Positions 27,395-38,484 of a DNA stretch of 64,000 bases are shown one piece after another. Position numbers and translations under genes: made by a program. How positions within the stretch are numbered: the first letter of the stretch is position 1; each line of letters begins with the position of its first letter. Source of the stretch: Pseudomonas nitroreducens NBRC 12694 (GTDB lineage Bacteria > Pseudomonadota > Gammaproteobacteria > Pseudomonadales > Pseudomonadaceae); NCBI RefSeq assembly GCF_002091755.1, contig NZ_BDAI01000001.1, forward strand, positions 930,001 to 994,000. Reading direction: 5' to 3'. Under the pieces are notes generated by a model. That model saw only the letters and a list, made by a program, of their open reading frames with translations. It did not search any database and was not told where the DNA came from.

Positions 27395-29581
27395 ATGCGC
27401 CGACTGCTGTTCGCCCTCCTCCTGCTCCTTCCCCTCGGCGCCCTGGCGGCGAACACTCCACCGAAGATCGGCCTGGTCCTCTCCGGCGGCGCAGCGCGCG
27501 GCCTGGCGCACATCGGTGTGCTGAAGGCGCTGGACGAACAGGGCATCCACGTCGACGCCATCGCCGGCACCAGCATGGGCGCAGTGATCGGCGGCCTGTA
27601 TGCAGCGGGCTATACGCCCAAGGAGCTGGAACAACTGGCCCTGGGGCTGGACTGGAAGGAAGCGCTGTCCGACTCGCCGCCGCGGGTCGACGTGCCCTTC
27701 CGCCGCAAACAGGACGACCGCGACTTCCTGGTGAAGCAGAAGCTCAGCTTCCGCGACGACGGCACCCTCGGCCTGCCGCTGGGGGCCATCCAGGGGCAGA
27801 ACCTGTCGATGCTGCTGGAAAGCCTGCTGGTGCACACCAGCGATACCCGCGACTTCGATCAGCTGGCGATTCCCTTCCGCGCGGTGGCCACCGATATCTC
27901 CACCGGCGAGAAAGTGGTGTTCAGCAAGGGCCACCTGCCCCAGGCGATCCGCGCCAGCATGTCGATCCCGGCGGTGTTCGCGCCGGTGGAGGTCAACGGC
28001 AAGCTGCTGGTGGACGGCGGCATGGTCGACAACATCCCGGTGGACGTGGCCCGGCAGATGGGCGTCGACGTGGTCATCGTGGTCGACATCGGCAACCCGC
28101 TGCTGGATCGCAAGCAGTTGGCCACCGTGGTGGACATGCTCAACCAGTCCATCACCCTGATGACCCGCAAGAACTCCGAAGCACAGCTGGCCACCCTGAA
28201 ATCCAGCGACATCCTGGTGCAGCCGCCGCTCAGTGGCTACAGCTCAACCGACTTCGGCCGCGTGCCGCAGCTGATCGACGCCGGCTACCGCGCCACCAGC
28301 ATCCTCGCCCCGCGCCTGGCAGCGCTGCGCAAACCCGCCGACGCCCAGGCAGTGGCACTGAACGAGGCGCGCACACCGGGCGAGCGCCAGCCGCTGATCG
28401 ACCGCATCGAGGTGGAGAACAACTCCAAGGTCAGCGACGACGTCATCCTCCATTACATTCGCCAACCGCTGGGCGAGCACCTGGACCTGGAACGCCTGCA
28501 GCGCGACATGAGCACCCTCTACGGCCTGGATTACTTCGACCAGGTCCAGTACCGGGTCGTGCACCGCAAGGATGGCAACGCGCTGGTGATCCACGCCTAT
28601 GGCAAGCGCGGCGGCACCGACTACCTGCGCCTGGGCCTGAACCTCTCTGACGACCTGCGCGGCGACAGCACCTTCAACGTCGGCGGCAGCTACCGCATGA
28701 ACGGTATCAACCGCCTCGGCGCGGAATGGCTGACGCGCCTGCAGATCGGCGACCAGCAGGAGCTCTATAGCGAGTTCTACCAGCCGCTGGACGTGGGCTC
28801 GCGCTACTTCGTCGCGCCCTACCTGTTCAACGAGGCGCAGAACGTCGAGGCCACCGACAACGACGACCCCATCGCCGAGTACCGCCTGGAGCGCTATGGC
28901 TATGGCCTGAACCTCGGCCGGCAGATCGCCAACAACGGCGAGATCCGCCTCGGCGTGGCCCAGGCCTTCGGCAAGGCCGACGTACGCGTGGGCGAGCAGG
29001 ACCTGCCGGACTTCCACTTCACCGAAGGCTACGCCGAGCTCAAATACTCCTTCGACACCATGGACAACGTCGACTTCCCCCGTGAAGGCGAGAACATCCA
29101 GACCTCCTTCCGCGAACACACGCCGTCCCTGGGCGACGACGACCGCTACCGGCAATGGGATTTTCGCCTGGACAAGGCGCTGAGCAGCGGCCCCAACACC
29201 TGGGTGCTGGGCGGCGGCTACGGCCGCACCATCGATGACGCCGAGGTGGTGGTGTCGAGCTTCCTGCTCGGCGGCGCGCGGCAACTTTCCGGTTATCGCC
29301 AGGACGCATTGGCCGGACAGAACTACAGCCTCGGACGGGTCATCTACTACCGGCGCATGACCGAGCGATCTTTCCTGCCGCTGGACTTCCCCTTCTACCT
29401 GGGCGGCAGCCTGGAGCGAGGCAGGGTGTGGAACAACGACAACAGCTACGACACCGGCTACGTCAACGCCGGCAGCATTCTCATGGGCTTCGAGACACCG
29501 CTGGGGCCGCTGTCCTTCAGCTACGGCCTGAACGATGCCAGCGAGCACGCGGTGTACATCAACCTGGGCCGTAACTTCTGA
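27395..29581 (+). CDS. plpD: Type Vd autotransported patatin-like phospholipase PlpD
   Basis: Secreted phospholipase A1 with its own outer-membrane barrel. The 728-residue protein has a signal peptide (MRRLLFALLLLLPLGALA), a patatin domain with oxyanion loop LSGGAARG, nucleophile GTSMG (Ser60) and DGGMVDN (Asp207), a POTRA-like segment (about 310-390), and a C-terminal Omp85-type barrel ending in NLGRNF, a terminal phenylalanine typical of BAM substrates. An upstream in-frame ATG at 27371 would add eight residues before the signal peptide; the -10 box position argues against it. A REP element follows. Confidence 0.94.
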   Translation: MRRLLFALLLLLPLGALAANTPPKIGLVLSGGAARGLAHIGVLKALDEQGIHVDAIAGTSMGAVIGGLYAAGYTPKELEQLALGLDWKEALSDSPPRVDVPFRRKQDDRDFLVKQKLSFRDDGTLGLPLGAIQGQNLSMLLESLLVHTSDTRDFDQLAIPFRAVATDISTGEKVVFSKGHLPQAIRASMSIPAVFAPVEVNGKLLVDGGMVDNIPVDVARQMGVDVVIVVDIGNPLLDRKQLATVVDMLNQSITLMTRKNSEAQLATLKSSDILVQPPLSGYSSTDFGRVPQLIDAGYRATSILAPRLAALRKPADAQAVALNEARTPGERQPLIDRIEVENNSKVSDDVILHYIRQPLGEHLDLERLQRDMSTLYGLDYFDQVQYRVVHRKDGNALVIHAYGKRGGTDYLRLGLNLSDDLRGDSTFNVGGSYRMNGINRLGAEWLTRLQIGDQQELYSEFYQPLDVGSRYFVAPYLFNEAQNVEATDNDDPIAEYRLERYGYGLNLGRQIANNGEIRLGVAQAFGKADVRVGEQDLPDFHFTEGYAELKYSFDTMDNVDFPREGENIQTSFREHTPSLGDDDRYRQWDFRLDKALSSGPNTWVLGGGYGRTIDDAEVVVSSFLLGGARQLSGYRQDALAGQNYSLGRVIYYRRMTERSFLPLDFPFYLGGSLERGRVWNNDNSYDTGYVNAGSILMGFETPLGPLSFSYGLNDASEHAVYINLGRNF

Positions 29582-29586
29582 GCCGG

Positions 29587-29620
29587 TCTTGTAGGAGCGA
29601 GCTTGCTCGCTCCTACAAGA
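29587..29620. repeat. REP palindrome after plpD
   Basis: TCTTGTAGGAGCGA, centre GCTTGC (itself able to pair), TCGCTCCTACAAGA: a near-complete 34-bp palindrome, the cleanest full REP copy in the window. Confidence 0.9.
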
Positions 29621-29671
29621 GCCTTCGCGCCCGATCCTCGGGAGGTAAGCAATGTCGACCTCTCGCAAATG

Positions 29672-29700
29672 AAAAAGCCCGGCAAGTGCCGGGCTTCTTC
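29672..29700. terminator. Bidirectional terminator between plpD and the FimV-like gene
   Basis: AAGCCCGGC, loop AAGT, GCCGGGCTT, flanked by AAAA and TTC TTC. Serves convergent plpD and the FimV-like gene. Confidence 0.8.
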
Positions 29701-29714
29701 ATTCAGACAGCGGA

Positions 29715-31904
29715 TCAGGCAATCAGCGCCAGCAGCTCGCGCGCTTCGGCCTTGGCCTTGGAGTCGCCGCTGGCGATCACCTGCTTGAGGATGCCGTAGG
29801 CTTCTTCCAGGTTGCCCTGGTCGATGCATTTGCGCGCACGGTCGAGGCTGGCCAGCAGCTCGTCATGCTCGTGGCCGATGTCGTCGGGCAGGTCGAAGGT
29901 CAGGTCGTCCTCCACCTGGGCCTTGCTGCCATGACCGAACATCTCGCCGTGCTCGCCCAGATCCAGCTCGGTGATTTCCGGCAGTTCATGCAGGTTGCTG
30001 CGGAAGTCCGATGGCACTTCCTGGGTGGCCTTGGAAGCAGCCTTGCCCTGCTTGGGCGACTCGAAGGGGTTGTCGAGCTTGTCCCAGTCCAGGTCCAGCG
30101 ACAGGTCGCTGAGGTTCATGGCGAAGTCCGGCTGGTCCTGCGCCGCCTTGGGCTGCTCCACGGGCGCAGCCACCGGTTCGCCCAGCTCGAGATCGTCCCA
30201 ATCGGTCAGCGTCTCCCCGGTGGGCGCCTGGAGGGTGTCTTCCGGGCGGATCAGCATCGCCGGGTAACGCGACTTGAGCTGGTCGATCTGTTTCTGGTCG
30301 CCGCCGACAGCCACCAGGGCGTGCTCTTCCTCATGGAAGCCCGCCACGTCACCCAGCTCGGCCAGCACCAGCAGCAGCTTCATGCGCAACTCGCGGCGGT
30401 TCGGCTCGGCATTGACGGCCTTGCGCAGCATGTCGCGGGCCTGGTTGAAGCGGCCGTAAGCGATATAGATGTCCGCACCTTCCAGGCTGTCCGCGCTGGC
30501 GGCCGGCAGCCGGGCGACGCCCGGTTCCGGAGTGGCGATCACCACCGGATGCGGAACCGGTACCGGGGCCACGACGGCAGCAGCCAGCGGTTTGGCCGGC
30601 GGAAGCGGTCTGACTGGCTCGGCAGCCGCCTGCAGGGGCGGCATCTCGACCGGTTTTTCCTCGCGCTTGCGGCGGGCGAACAGCAGGCCGACCAACAGTG
30701 CGCCGAGAGCACCAGCGCCCAGCCATGGCCAGTAGTTGAAACCGCTGTCCTGCGCGTCCTGCACCGGAGTCGCCGGCTGGGCAACGCTCGCAGCCGGGGC
30801 ATCCTGCTGCGCCGGCGCCACCGCATTGGGGGCAGCGGGAATGGCATTGGTTGGCGCACTGGCCGCGGGAGCATCGGCTGCCGGGGCATTACCCGAGGCA
30901 GCTTCGCCCTGGCGGCGATCCAGCTCGGCCTGCAGCGTTTGCACCTGCTGGTCGCGGCTCTGCAACGCCTGCTGCAGAGACTCCAGCTGCTTCTGCATGT
31001 CGTCCATGCGCTGGTTCAACTGGTCGCGCTGGGCGTTGGCCAGGAGCAGGTCGGCCTCGACCTTGGCGGCATCGGCTCCACCGGCCGGCGCGGCGGTGTT
31101 GCCCGGTGCCTGGGGCGGGGCAACGGCTGCGGGCGCGGCCGGCGTAGATGCTTCTGTTGAAGCGGCCTGCGGAGCGGGCGCGGCAGTATTACCGGCGAGC
31201 TGCTGGCCCTGCGGCAGGATCAGCGTCTGGCCGACCTTCAGTCGATGCGGATCGCCATTGACGAAGGCCTGCGGATTCAGCGCGACGATGCTGTCCATCA
31301 GTTGCGAGCGCGAAACGCCAGTGCCGCTCAGGCGCGAACTGATCTTCCACAAAGTGTCATTGCGCACCGTGGTGTAGCGGCCGTCGCCAGCCGGCAACGA
31401 CGGTTGCGCCGGAGCCCTGCGTACAGGTTCCGTGCGATACCCGGAAGCCCGCGAAGGCGCCGGCACGCTGGTCGCCAGATTGGCGGCCAGGCTGCGGTTG
31501 GCGCTGTACTCCGGCGGATCGATCAGCACGGTGTATTCGCGCAGCAGGCGACCGTTGGGGCGCTCCACGGCGATCAGGAAATTCAGGTAAGGCTCGTGTA
31601 CCGGCTGCGTGGACACCACCTTGATGTAGCCACGGCCGTTGCGAATCACCGGGGTGAAGCGCAGGTTCTGCAGGAACACGAAGCGGTCGACCCCGGCATT
31701 CTCGTAGTCCGCGGGGCTGGCGAGCTTGGCCACCAGTTCGTCGGACGTCATGTCGCCGGTCTGCAGCAGAGCGATCTCGGCATCCAGCGGCTGGTTCAGG
31801 CCGGAATGCAACGTGATTTCCCCGAGACCGAGGGCATTCGCGTGAGCGGATACAAAAACCGACAGTGCGGCCAGCGTCAGCGGAATTCTCTTTATTCGAG
31901 CCAT
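29715..31904 (-). CDS. FimV-like LysM-domain inner-membrane protein
   Basis: A 729-residue protein with FimV architecture: signal peptide (ending near AHANA), the conserved FimV N-terminal region LGEITLHSGLNQPLDAEI, a periplasmic LysM domain (about 155-215, RNDTLWKISSRLSGTG), a coiled coil (LNQRMDDMQKQLESLQQAL), an Ala/Pro-rich linker, a transmembrane helix (YWPWLGAGALGALLVGLLFA), and a cytosolic acidic C-terminus with TPR-like repeats and a FimV C-terminal motif (LLASLDRARKCIDQGNLEEAYGILKQVIASG). Its place beside plpD equals PA3340, not fimV itself. Start MARIKRIP chosen over an ATG 11 codons upstream. Function may be polar localisation or peptidoglycan anchoring. Confidence 0.85.
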   Translation of the reverse strand: MARIKRIPLTLAALSVFVSAHANALGLGEITLHSGLNQPLDAEIALLQTGDMTSDELVAKLASPADYENAGVDRFVFLQNLRFTPVIRNGRGYIKVVSTQPVHEPYLNFLIAVERPNGRLLREYTVLIDPPEYSANRSLAANLATSVPAPSRASGYRTEPVRRAPAQPSLPAGDGRYTTVRNDTLWKISSRLSGTGVSRSQLMDSIVALNPQAFVNGDPHRLKVGQTLILPQGQQLAGNTAAPAPQAASTEASTPAAPAAVAPPQAPGNTAAPAGGADAAKVEADLLLANAQRDQLNQRMDDMQKQLESLQQALQSRDQQVQTLQAELDRRQGEAASGNAPAADAPAASAPTNAIPAAPNAVAPAQQDAPAASVAQPATPVQDAQDSGFNYWPWLGAGALGALLVGLLFARRKREEKPVEMPPLQAAAEPVRPLPPAKPLAAAVVAPVPVPHPVVIATPEPGVARLPAASADSLEGADIYIAYGRFNQARDMLRKAVNAEPNRRELRMKLLLVLAELGDVAGFHEEEHALVAVGGDQKQIDQLKSRYPAMLIRPEDTLQAPTGETLTDWDDLELGEPVAAPVEQPKAAQDQPDFAMNLSDLSLDLDWDKLDNPFESPKQGKAASKATQEVPSDFRSNLHELPEITELDLGEHGEMFGHGSKAQVEDDLTFDLPDDIGHEHDELLASLDRARKCIDQGNLEEAYGILKQVIASGDSKAKAEARELLALIA

Positions 31905-32198
31905 AACCCCATCCCATTGTCCGGGTCTGCACGCCATTCCCTGACCACTCGAAAGCAGCAGGCTGAACCTGTCCTCACACCTGAAGCCATGCCGGACTGC
32001 AGACCGTCACGCACTACCCACTGTACCTTGCAGAGTACAGGCCGTCTGATATCACGGATTAGGTGGTGCGCTGGATTTGGTCAAGATAAATCGTCGAAAA
32101 ACCGGCGAATGGTTGGGGAGTGGATAGCGAATGGCCAGCAGCCCCACAAAGGACCGCCAGAAAAATGGCTACTTTACCTGAATAACGTGATGAATTGC
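31905..32198. other. Intergenic stretch upstream of the FimV-like gene
   Basis: 294 bp between the slyA-like stop and the FimV-like start, both on the minus strand. AT content is higher than in the neighbours. I found no clear terminator, repeat or credible small gene. Confidence 0.4.
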
Positions 32199-32634
32199 TC
32201 AGTTCCGCTCAAGATTGCCGAGAATCCGACTGAGCGTTTTCTGGCACAGGGCGATTTCATCTTCGGTAATGCCCGCCAGCACTTCGTTGCGAACCGCGGC
32301 GGCGATATTCTCGATGTCGGTGATCAGCACGTCTGCCTTGGGGGTCAGGGCGATACGCTTGGCGCGACGGTCTTCGGCCACGGCTTGCCGCCGGACCAGA
32401 CCTTGGGCTTCGAGGCCGTCCAGCAGCCTGGCCAGCGTCGGACCTTCGACCCCGACCGATTGCGCGAGCTCGCGCTGCGTGGGTGCGGCCGAGTGGCGCG
32501 CCAGGTGCAGCAGCACCAGCCAGCGCGCCTGGGAAAGTCCGAGATGACTGAGACGGCGGTCGAGTTCAGCCCGCCATGCCACGCGAAGCCTGGGCCAATT
32601 GGGTACCGAAGTAGTGCTTATCGTTATCTGACAT
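32199..32634 (-). pseudogene. SlyA/MarR-family regulator, apparently frameshifted near its N-terminus
   Basis: The winged-helix body (WRAELDRRLSHLGLSQARW, APTQRELAQSVGVEGPTLAR, AEDRRAKRIALT) aligns well with SlyA. The natural N-terminus is in another frame: from the ATG at 32634 it reads MSDNDKHYFGTQLAQASR and then runs into a stop 12 bases on. Removing one base of the CC at 32579-32580 joins SR to A-WRAELD with the spacing seen in SlyA (LVRIWRALID). The body frame is open back to an ATG at 32711, but that lies between the -35 and -10 of the predicted promoter and in the operator region. So either the gene is inactive, restarts inside (for example at a GTG near 32586), or the sequence has a one-base error. 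Position equals PA3341. Confidence 0.7.
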
Positions 32635-32692
32635 TGCGTCGGGCTTTCTACTGAGAGAATCGAGGATGAGTCGGCTAAGTTGATTTGACTAA

Positions 32693-32721
32693 TTATTAGC
32701 CAGCTAATCAAGCCCGTACAA
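32693..32721 (-). promoter_or_regulatory. Promoter and SlyA-type operator of the slyA-like gene
   Basis: On the minus strand TTGTAC (32721-32716), 17-bp spacer, TAATAA (32698-32693). TTAGCTGGCTAA (32707-32696) overlaps the -10 and matches the SlyA consensus TTAGCAAGCTAA in 11 of 12 positions on the other strand. An adjoining palindrome CTAATTATTAG (32690-32700) may be a second half-site. Layout suits autorepression. Confidence 0.72.
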
Positions 32722-32753
32722 TGACAGATTGTCGCAGGGTGTGACCTCGGGCC

Positions 32754-33770
32754 TCACCATTTCGCATATTGGTCTTCGACGAAGCCCCACAGATTGTCGA
32801 TACGCACCTCGGCCTGCCCTGCCGGCTTCAGCACGCCACTGAAGCGCCCGAAGATCTGCTTGAAGTTGCTCGCCAGCACGCCGAGGTTCAGGCGTTCCTG
32901 GTGCAGGCCGTGGGCTTCGAAGCGCAACTCGACCTGGCCGTCATAGGAACGGATGGTCCAGGGCTGCAGCGGATGATCGCGGTCGAACTCGAAACGCACC
33001 GTATCGACCTTCACCAATTGGCCGTCGAGCCAGTAGCAGTTCTCGGTGAAGCTGGTCTCGTTGACCCCGCAGGACAGATTCAGGCCGACACGCCGCCCCT
33101 GCGCCTCGCCGGACAGGCACGCCCAGTTCCAGAACGTCTCGCGGCGCATGTAGCCGGCGGACCAGTCGTGGTGGGCGTAGGCATCCAGCTCCCGCAGGTC
33201 GTAGTCGCCCAGCGCGCTGCGCACTTCGCCATGGCAATGCACGCCGGCCACCTTGCGGGCGTAGACCCAGCCGTTGACCGCCGTCGGCGTGCAGATACTC
33301 ATGGGTTCGAACGCCGGCTGCTCCTCGCTGAAACGGGCGTCGATGCGGGTGCCGTCGTCCAGTTCCACCAGGAGGCGCTTTTCCAGGGGCGAGGAACCAT
33401 TCTCCAGGCGCAGCAGGTTGCGCCCCTGGCGCAGTTCACAGACACCGTCGTTGGGCGTCTGCGAGAAATTCGAGCCCTTGCCCAGCGGGCACTTGAACTG
33501 GCGCTCGATCATCCGCCCGCTCTCGGGGTGGTAGAGGTAGACGAAGCCGATGGACAGCAGGCTGAGGTCCGCCAGCGCGCAGCCGCCGATCAGCGTCGGG
33601 CTGATCAGGCCGAAGTACTGGAACTGGTGGAAGCTGCGCCACTTGCTCAACGCGCCGAGACGGCGCCCCATGGGCGAGCGGAAGTCAAAGTCGCGGTGAT
33701 TGATGGTCGCCGGGGTGCCGGGGAAGATGCCGTAGTGCGGTTGGCCGTTGGGCTGGATCAGCTGCTGCAT
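32754..33770 (-). CDS. DUF2804 domain-containing protein
   Basis: A 338-residue soluble protein matching DUF2804 along its length: NHRDFDFRSPMGRRLGALSKWRSFHQFQ at the N-terminus, ALADLSLLSIGFVYLYHPE, DWSAGYMRRETFWNWACLSG and SCGVNETSFTENCYWLDG. The fold resembles lipocalin-like hydroxysqualene/AttH-type beta proteins, but no activity is established. It lies upstream of the slyA-like gene on the same strand and could be an upstream member of that locus. Equivalent to PA3342. Confidence 0.85.
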   Translation of the reverse strand: MQQLIQPNGQPHYGIFPGTPATINHRDFDFRSPMGRRLGALSKWRSFHQFQYFGLISPTLIGGCALADLSLLSIGFVYLYHPESGRMIERQFKCPLGKGSNFSQTPNDGVCELRQGRNLLRLENGSSPLEKRLLVELDDGTRIDARFSEEQPAFEPMSICTPTAVNGWVYARKVAGVHCHGEVRSALGDYDLRELDAYAHHDWSAGYMRRETFWNWACLSGEAQGRRVGLNLSCGVNETSFTENCYWLDGQLVKVDTVRFEFDRDHPLQPWTIRSYDGQVELRFEAHGLHQERLNLGVLASNFKQIFGRFSGVLKPAGQAEVRIDNLWGFVEDQYAKW

Positions 33771-33867
33771 GGGCGCGGGCTCGGAGGCAAGGTGCGGCGA
33801 ATCCTAGCACCGCGCCTGCGCACGCCGCAGTCACGCACGGCGCCAGCTCGGGGGACGGAATGGGCCA

Positions 33868-35031
33868 TCAGGCGACAACCTGGTTGCGCCCGAACGCCTT
33901 GGCCTCGTAGAGCGCACGGTCGGCGTGCTCGTAGATGCTGCGCAGCGGATGCCCTGTCTCCGGCCAGAGGCAGGAGACACCGATGGACAGCGTCACCTCA
34001 TCCGCCGTCAGCGATCCTTCGTGGACGATGCCCAGGCCCTGCACCGCTCCGCGCAACACCTCGGCACGCTCCCTCGCCTCCCGCTCGCTGGCGCCATAGA
34101 GCAGCACGGCGAATTCCTCGCCGCCCAGGCGCACAGCCATGTCCAGCGGGCGCCGGGCGCTGGCCATGAGCACCTCGCCGATACGCTGCAACACACCATC
34201 GCCGGCCTGGTGGCCGTAGCGGTCGTTGTAGGCCTTGAAGTGGTCGACATCGCAGAGCAGCAGTGCCAGCCCCACGCTCTCGCGCTGCGCCTGGCGCCAC
34301 AGGCGCTCGAGCTGGCGATTGAAACTGCGGCGGTTGTGCAGGCCGGTCAGCGCATCGTGCTCGGCCATGACCTTGAGCAGGCGGCTGATCAGGAAATGCT
34401 GGCGGGACTTGTAGTCCAGCAGGTAGCAGCCCACTGCGCCGACCAGGTTGCCGAACAGCAGGAAGACCACATTGCTGATCAGCTTGGGCAACGGCAGTCC
34501 CGCATACAACTCGAAGCCCACGTAGGCCAGCAGGATCACGGAAGCGCTGCCCACCGCCTCGGCGAAGCGCAGGCCGATCAGAAAGTAGGCGGCCATGCTG
34601 ACCAGCAACAGGCCTTCGTAGGGATAACTCTGGTCCACTGTGTGGGCGATGCCGGCGACTGCCGCCGCGCCGATGCCGACGCTGAGGATGCAGGCCAGGC
34701 TCAGCGGCACCAGCAGGTGGATATGGCGACGCTGCAGGATCAACCCGCCGCAGACGGTCAGCAGCACCAGCACGCCGATGCGCACGGCAAGCATCTGCCA
34801 GTGTTCGGGGCCACGGATAAGGAGGAAATCGATGGCCGCCAGCGCCAGCCAGATCAGCACGCCGATGGTCAGCGCGGTGCGCTTGAGGTCGAAGCTGTCT
34901 TCGAGCAGGTAATGACGGTACTGGGTCTCGAGGTCGGGCTCGAAACGCAGGCGGCGAAAGCCCCGGGAGAGCTGTTCGGCATAGGCATTGGAGCGGACGT
35001 CGTCCAGCCAGCTTTGTTGTTGTGGCACGCT
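33868..35031 (-). CDS. hsbD: Membrane diguanylate cyclase HsbD
   Basis: Makes c-di-GMP. About 387 residues: an N-terminal cytosolic stretch, six transmembrane helices (about 50-230, such as LTIGVLIWLALAAIDFLLI and GLLLVSMAAYFLIGLRFA), then a GGDEF domain with the active GGEEF signature and, five residues earlier, RPLD, an intact RxxD inhibitory site. The GTG at 35031 has GAGG five bases upstream; an ATG at 35064 adds 11 residues without a clear site. Position next to recQ equals PA3343, HsbD of the HptB-HsbR-HsbA pathway, but no hptB, hsbR or hsbA gene lies next to it here. Confidence 0.83.
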   Translation of the reverse strand, partial: SVPQQQSWLDDVRSNAYAEQLSRGFRRLRFEPDLETQYRHYLLEDSFDLKRTALTIGVLIWLALAAIDFLLIRGPEHWQMLAVRIGVLVLLTVCGGLILQRRHIHLLVPLSLACILSVGIGAAAVAGIAHTVDQSYPYEGLLLVSMAAYFLIGLRFAEAVGSASVILLAYVGFELYAGLPLPKLISNVVFLLFGNLVGAVGCYLLDYKSRQHFLISRLLKVMAEHDALTGLHNRRSFNRQLERLWRQAQRESVGLALLLCDVDHFKAYNDRYGHQAGDGVLQRIGEVLMASARRPLDMAVRLGGEEFAVLLYGASEREARERAEVLRGAVQGLGIVHEGSLTADEVTLSIGVSCLWPETGHPLRSIYEHADRALYEAKAFGRNQVVA

Positions 35032-35131
35032 CACCTCTTCTCGTGGAGGTCTAAGTGCCACCATAGCTGTTCGGGACGTGCGTCACAAGTTTGTCGTTTT
35101 GCCCCGTCACGAAACTGACGGATCAGTGCAA

Positions 35132-35401
35132 TCACCAGCGATCGTCACGGGAGTTCCGGTAGCGGTCGTGGTCGTGGTCGTAGTAGGAGCCATTGCAATA
35201 GCGGCGCTCGGAGCGATTGTGATGCTTGCGGCAGTCTCGATCATCGTCCTTGGACATGATGACCAGCCCTGCTACCAGCGCGACCGCCGCAACGCCGATC
35301 AAGGCGTTCTTGCCACCTTCGGTCAGACCGCCACCACTGGCACATCCGCTGAGTTGCCCGACGACCAGCAGCCCCGCCACTACCCGCACCCAGCTCGCCA
35401 T
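35132..35401 (-). CDS. Small His/Asp-rich predicted lipoprotein
   Basis: An 89-residue protein: signal peptide with lipobox QLSGC, Gly-rich linker, a second hydrophobic helix (NALIGVAAVALVAGLVIM), then a charged tail with CRKHHNRSERRYC and YYDHDHDRYRNSRDDRW. The tail could bind a divalent metal and its two cysteines could pair. Function unknown. It lies 67-100 bp upstream of hsbD on the same strand. Confidence 0.75.
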   Translation of the reverse strand: MASWVRVVAGLLVVGQLSGCASGGGLTEGGKNALIGVAAVALVAGLVIMSKDDDRDCRKHHNRSERRYCNGSYYDHDHDRYRNSRDDRW

Positions 35402-35504
35402 CTGTCACTCCGAAAGTGTTCCGTACTGACAGATAGGACTGGTGGAAAAAGGCGCCGTTGCTGGCACATTGATATTTCATCTGTAACGCCGTATTTCGGC
35501 GCGA

Positions 35505-37649
<2,145 letters not shown>

Positions 37650-37845
37650 GGGGGACTCCGAATGAAGCCGCGCATTATACGCAAGCCGTCCGCCCACGGC
37701 CGGCACCTTGTCCGGGAAACTGCGGAAAAATCCGTCACATGCGTCCGAACCCCGCGTCGGCTCAGGCTGCACGGGCATTTGGCTTTTGCCGCGGGCCCCC
37801 GGAAGGACTACAATTCGGGACCGATCACCTCCGAGGTAGTACCCG

Positions 37846-38433
37846 ATGTCCTTCGCCGACCAATTGTCCCGCCTGCAAGCCTTTCTCGATGCCGATGACC
37901 TGCACGAGGAAGCCTTGGACTACGTGGCGGCACACGGCTACCTGACCGCCCTGGCGATCTGCCCGGAGGAAGTGCCGGAGCGCGAGTGGATCGACGCCCT
38001 GTTTGCCGAGCCGCCGCACTACCGCAGTGAGGAAGAGCGCAACGAAATCGAATCGACCCTGGCCCAGCTCAAGGCGCACATCATCCGCCAGATGGCCGGT
38101 GACGAAGAGCTGGAGCTGCCCTGCGAACCCTACCTGGGCGACGAGCCGGACGACTCCGACATCCGCGGCTGGTGCATCGGCTTCATGGAAGGCGTGTTCC
38201 TGCGTGAAGCGGTGTGGTTCGAGCAGGCCGAGGAAGAAGTCAGCGAGCTGCTGCTGCCGATCATGGTCGGTTCCGGCCTGTTCGACGAACAACCCGAGTT
38301 CGACGAGATCGCCAGCGACCGCGGACTGGTGGATGACATGGTCGCGCAGATTCCCGAACTGCTGACCAACCTGTTCCTGCTGTGCCAGGCCCCGGAAGAG
38401 AAACCGGCCCTGCTCAAGCCCCGCACCCACTGA
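37846..38433 (+). CDS. YecA/YgfB-family (UPF0149) protein
   Basis: A 195-residue acidic all-alpha protein: LSRLQAFLDADDLHEEALDYVAAHGYLTALAICPEEV, WCIGFMEGVFLREAVWF and LPIMVGSGLFDEQPEFDE fit the UPF0149 YecA-type family. It lacks the C-terminal SEC-C zinc motif of longer YecA proteins. Divergent from recQ. A hairpin follows. Role unknown. Confidence 0.85.
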   Translation: MSFADQLSRLQAFLDADDLHEEALDYVAAHGYLTALAICPEEVPEREWIDALFAEPPHYRSEEERNEIESTLAQLKAHIIRQMAGDEELELPCEPYLGDEPDDSDIRGWCIGFMEGVFLREAVWFEQAEEEVSELLLPIMVGSGLFDEQPEFDEIASDRGLVDDMVAQIPELLTNLFLLCQAPEEKPALLKPRTH

Positions 38434-38440
38434 TCCACTG

Positions 38441-38465
38441 CCGGAGCCGCGCAACGCGGCTCCGG
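38441..38465 (+). terminator. Hairpin after the YecA-family gene
   Basis: CCGGAGCCGCG, loop CAA, CGCGGCTCCGG: perfect 11-bp stem but no T-run, so a weak terminator or 3' stabiliser. Confidence 0.5.
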
Positions 38466-38484
38466 ATTCGCTACGCGTACGTCG

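Noticed and set aside
32635..32711. ATG at 32711 as start of the slyA-like gene
   Set aside because: It lies between the predicted -35 and -10 and runs through the operator; the resulting N-terminus does not resemble SlyA.
35104..35121. CCGTCA/TGACGG inverted repeat after the small lipoprotein gene
   Set aside because: Only six-base arms and no T-run on either strand; too weak to call a terminator or operator.
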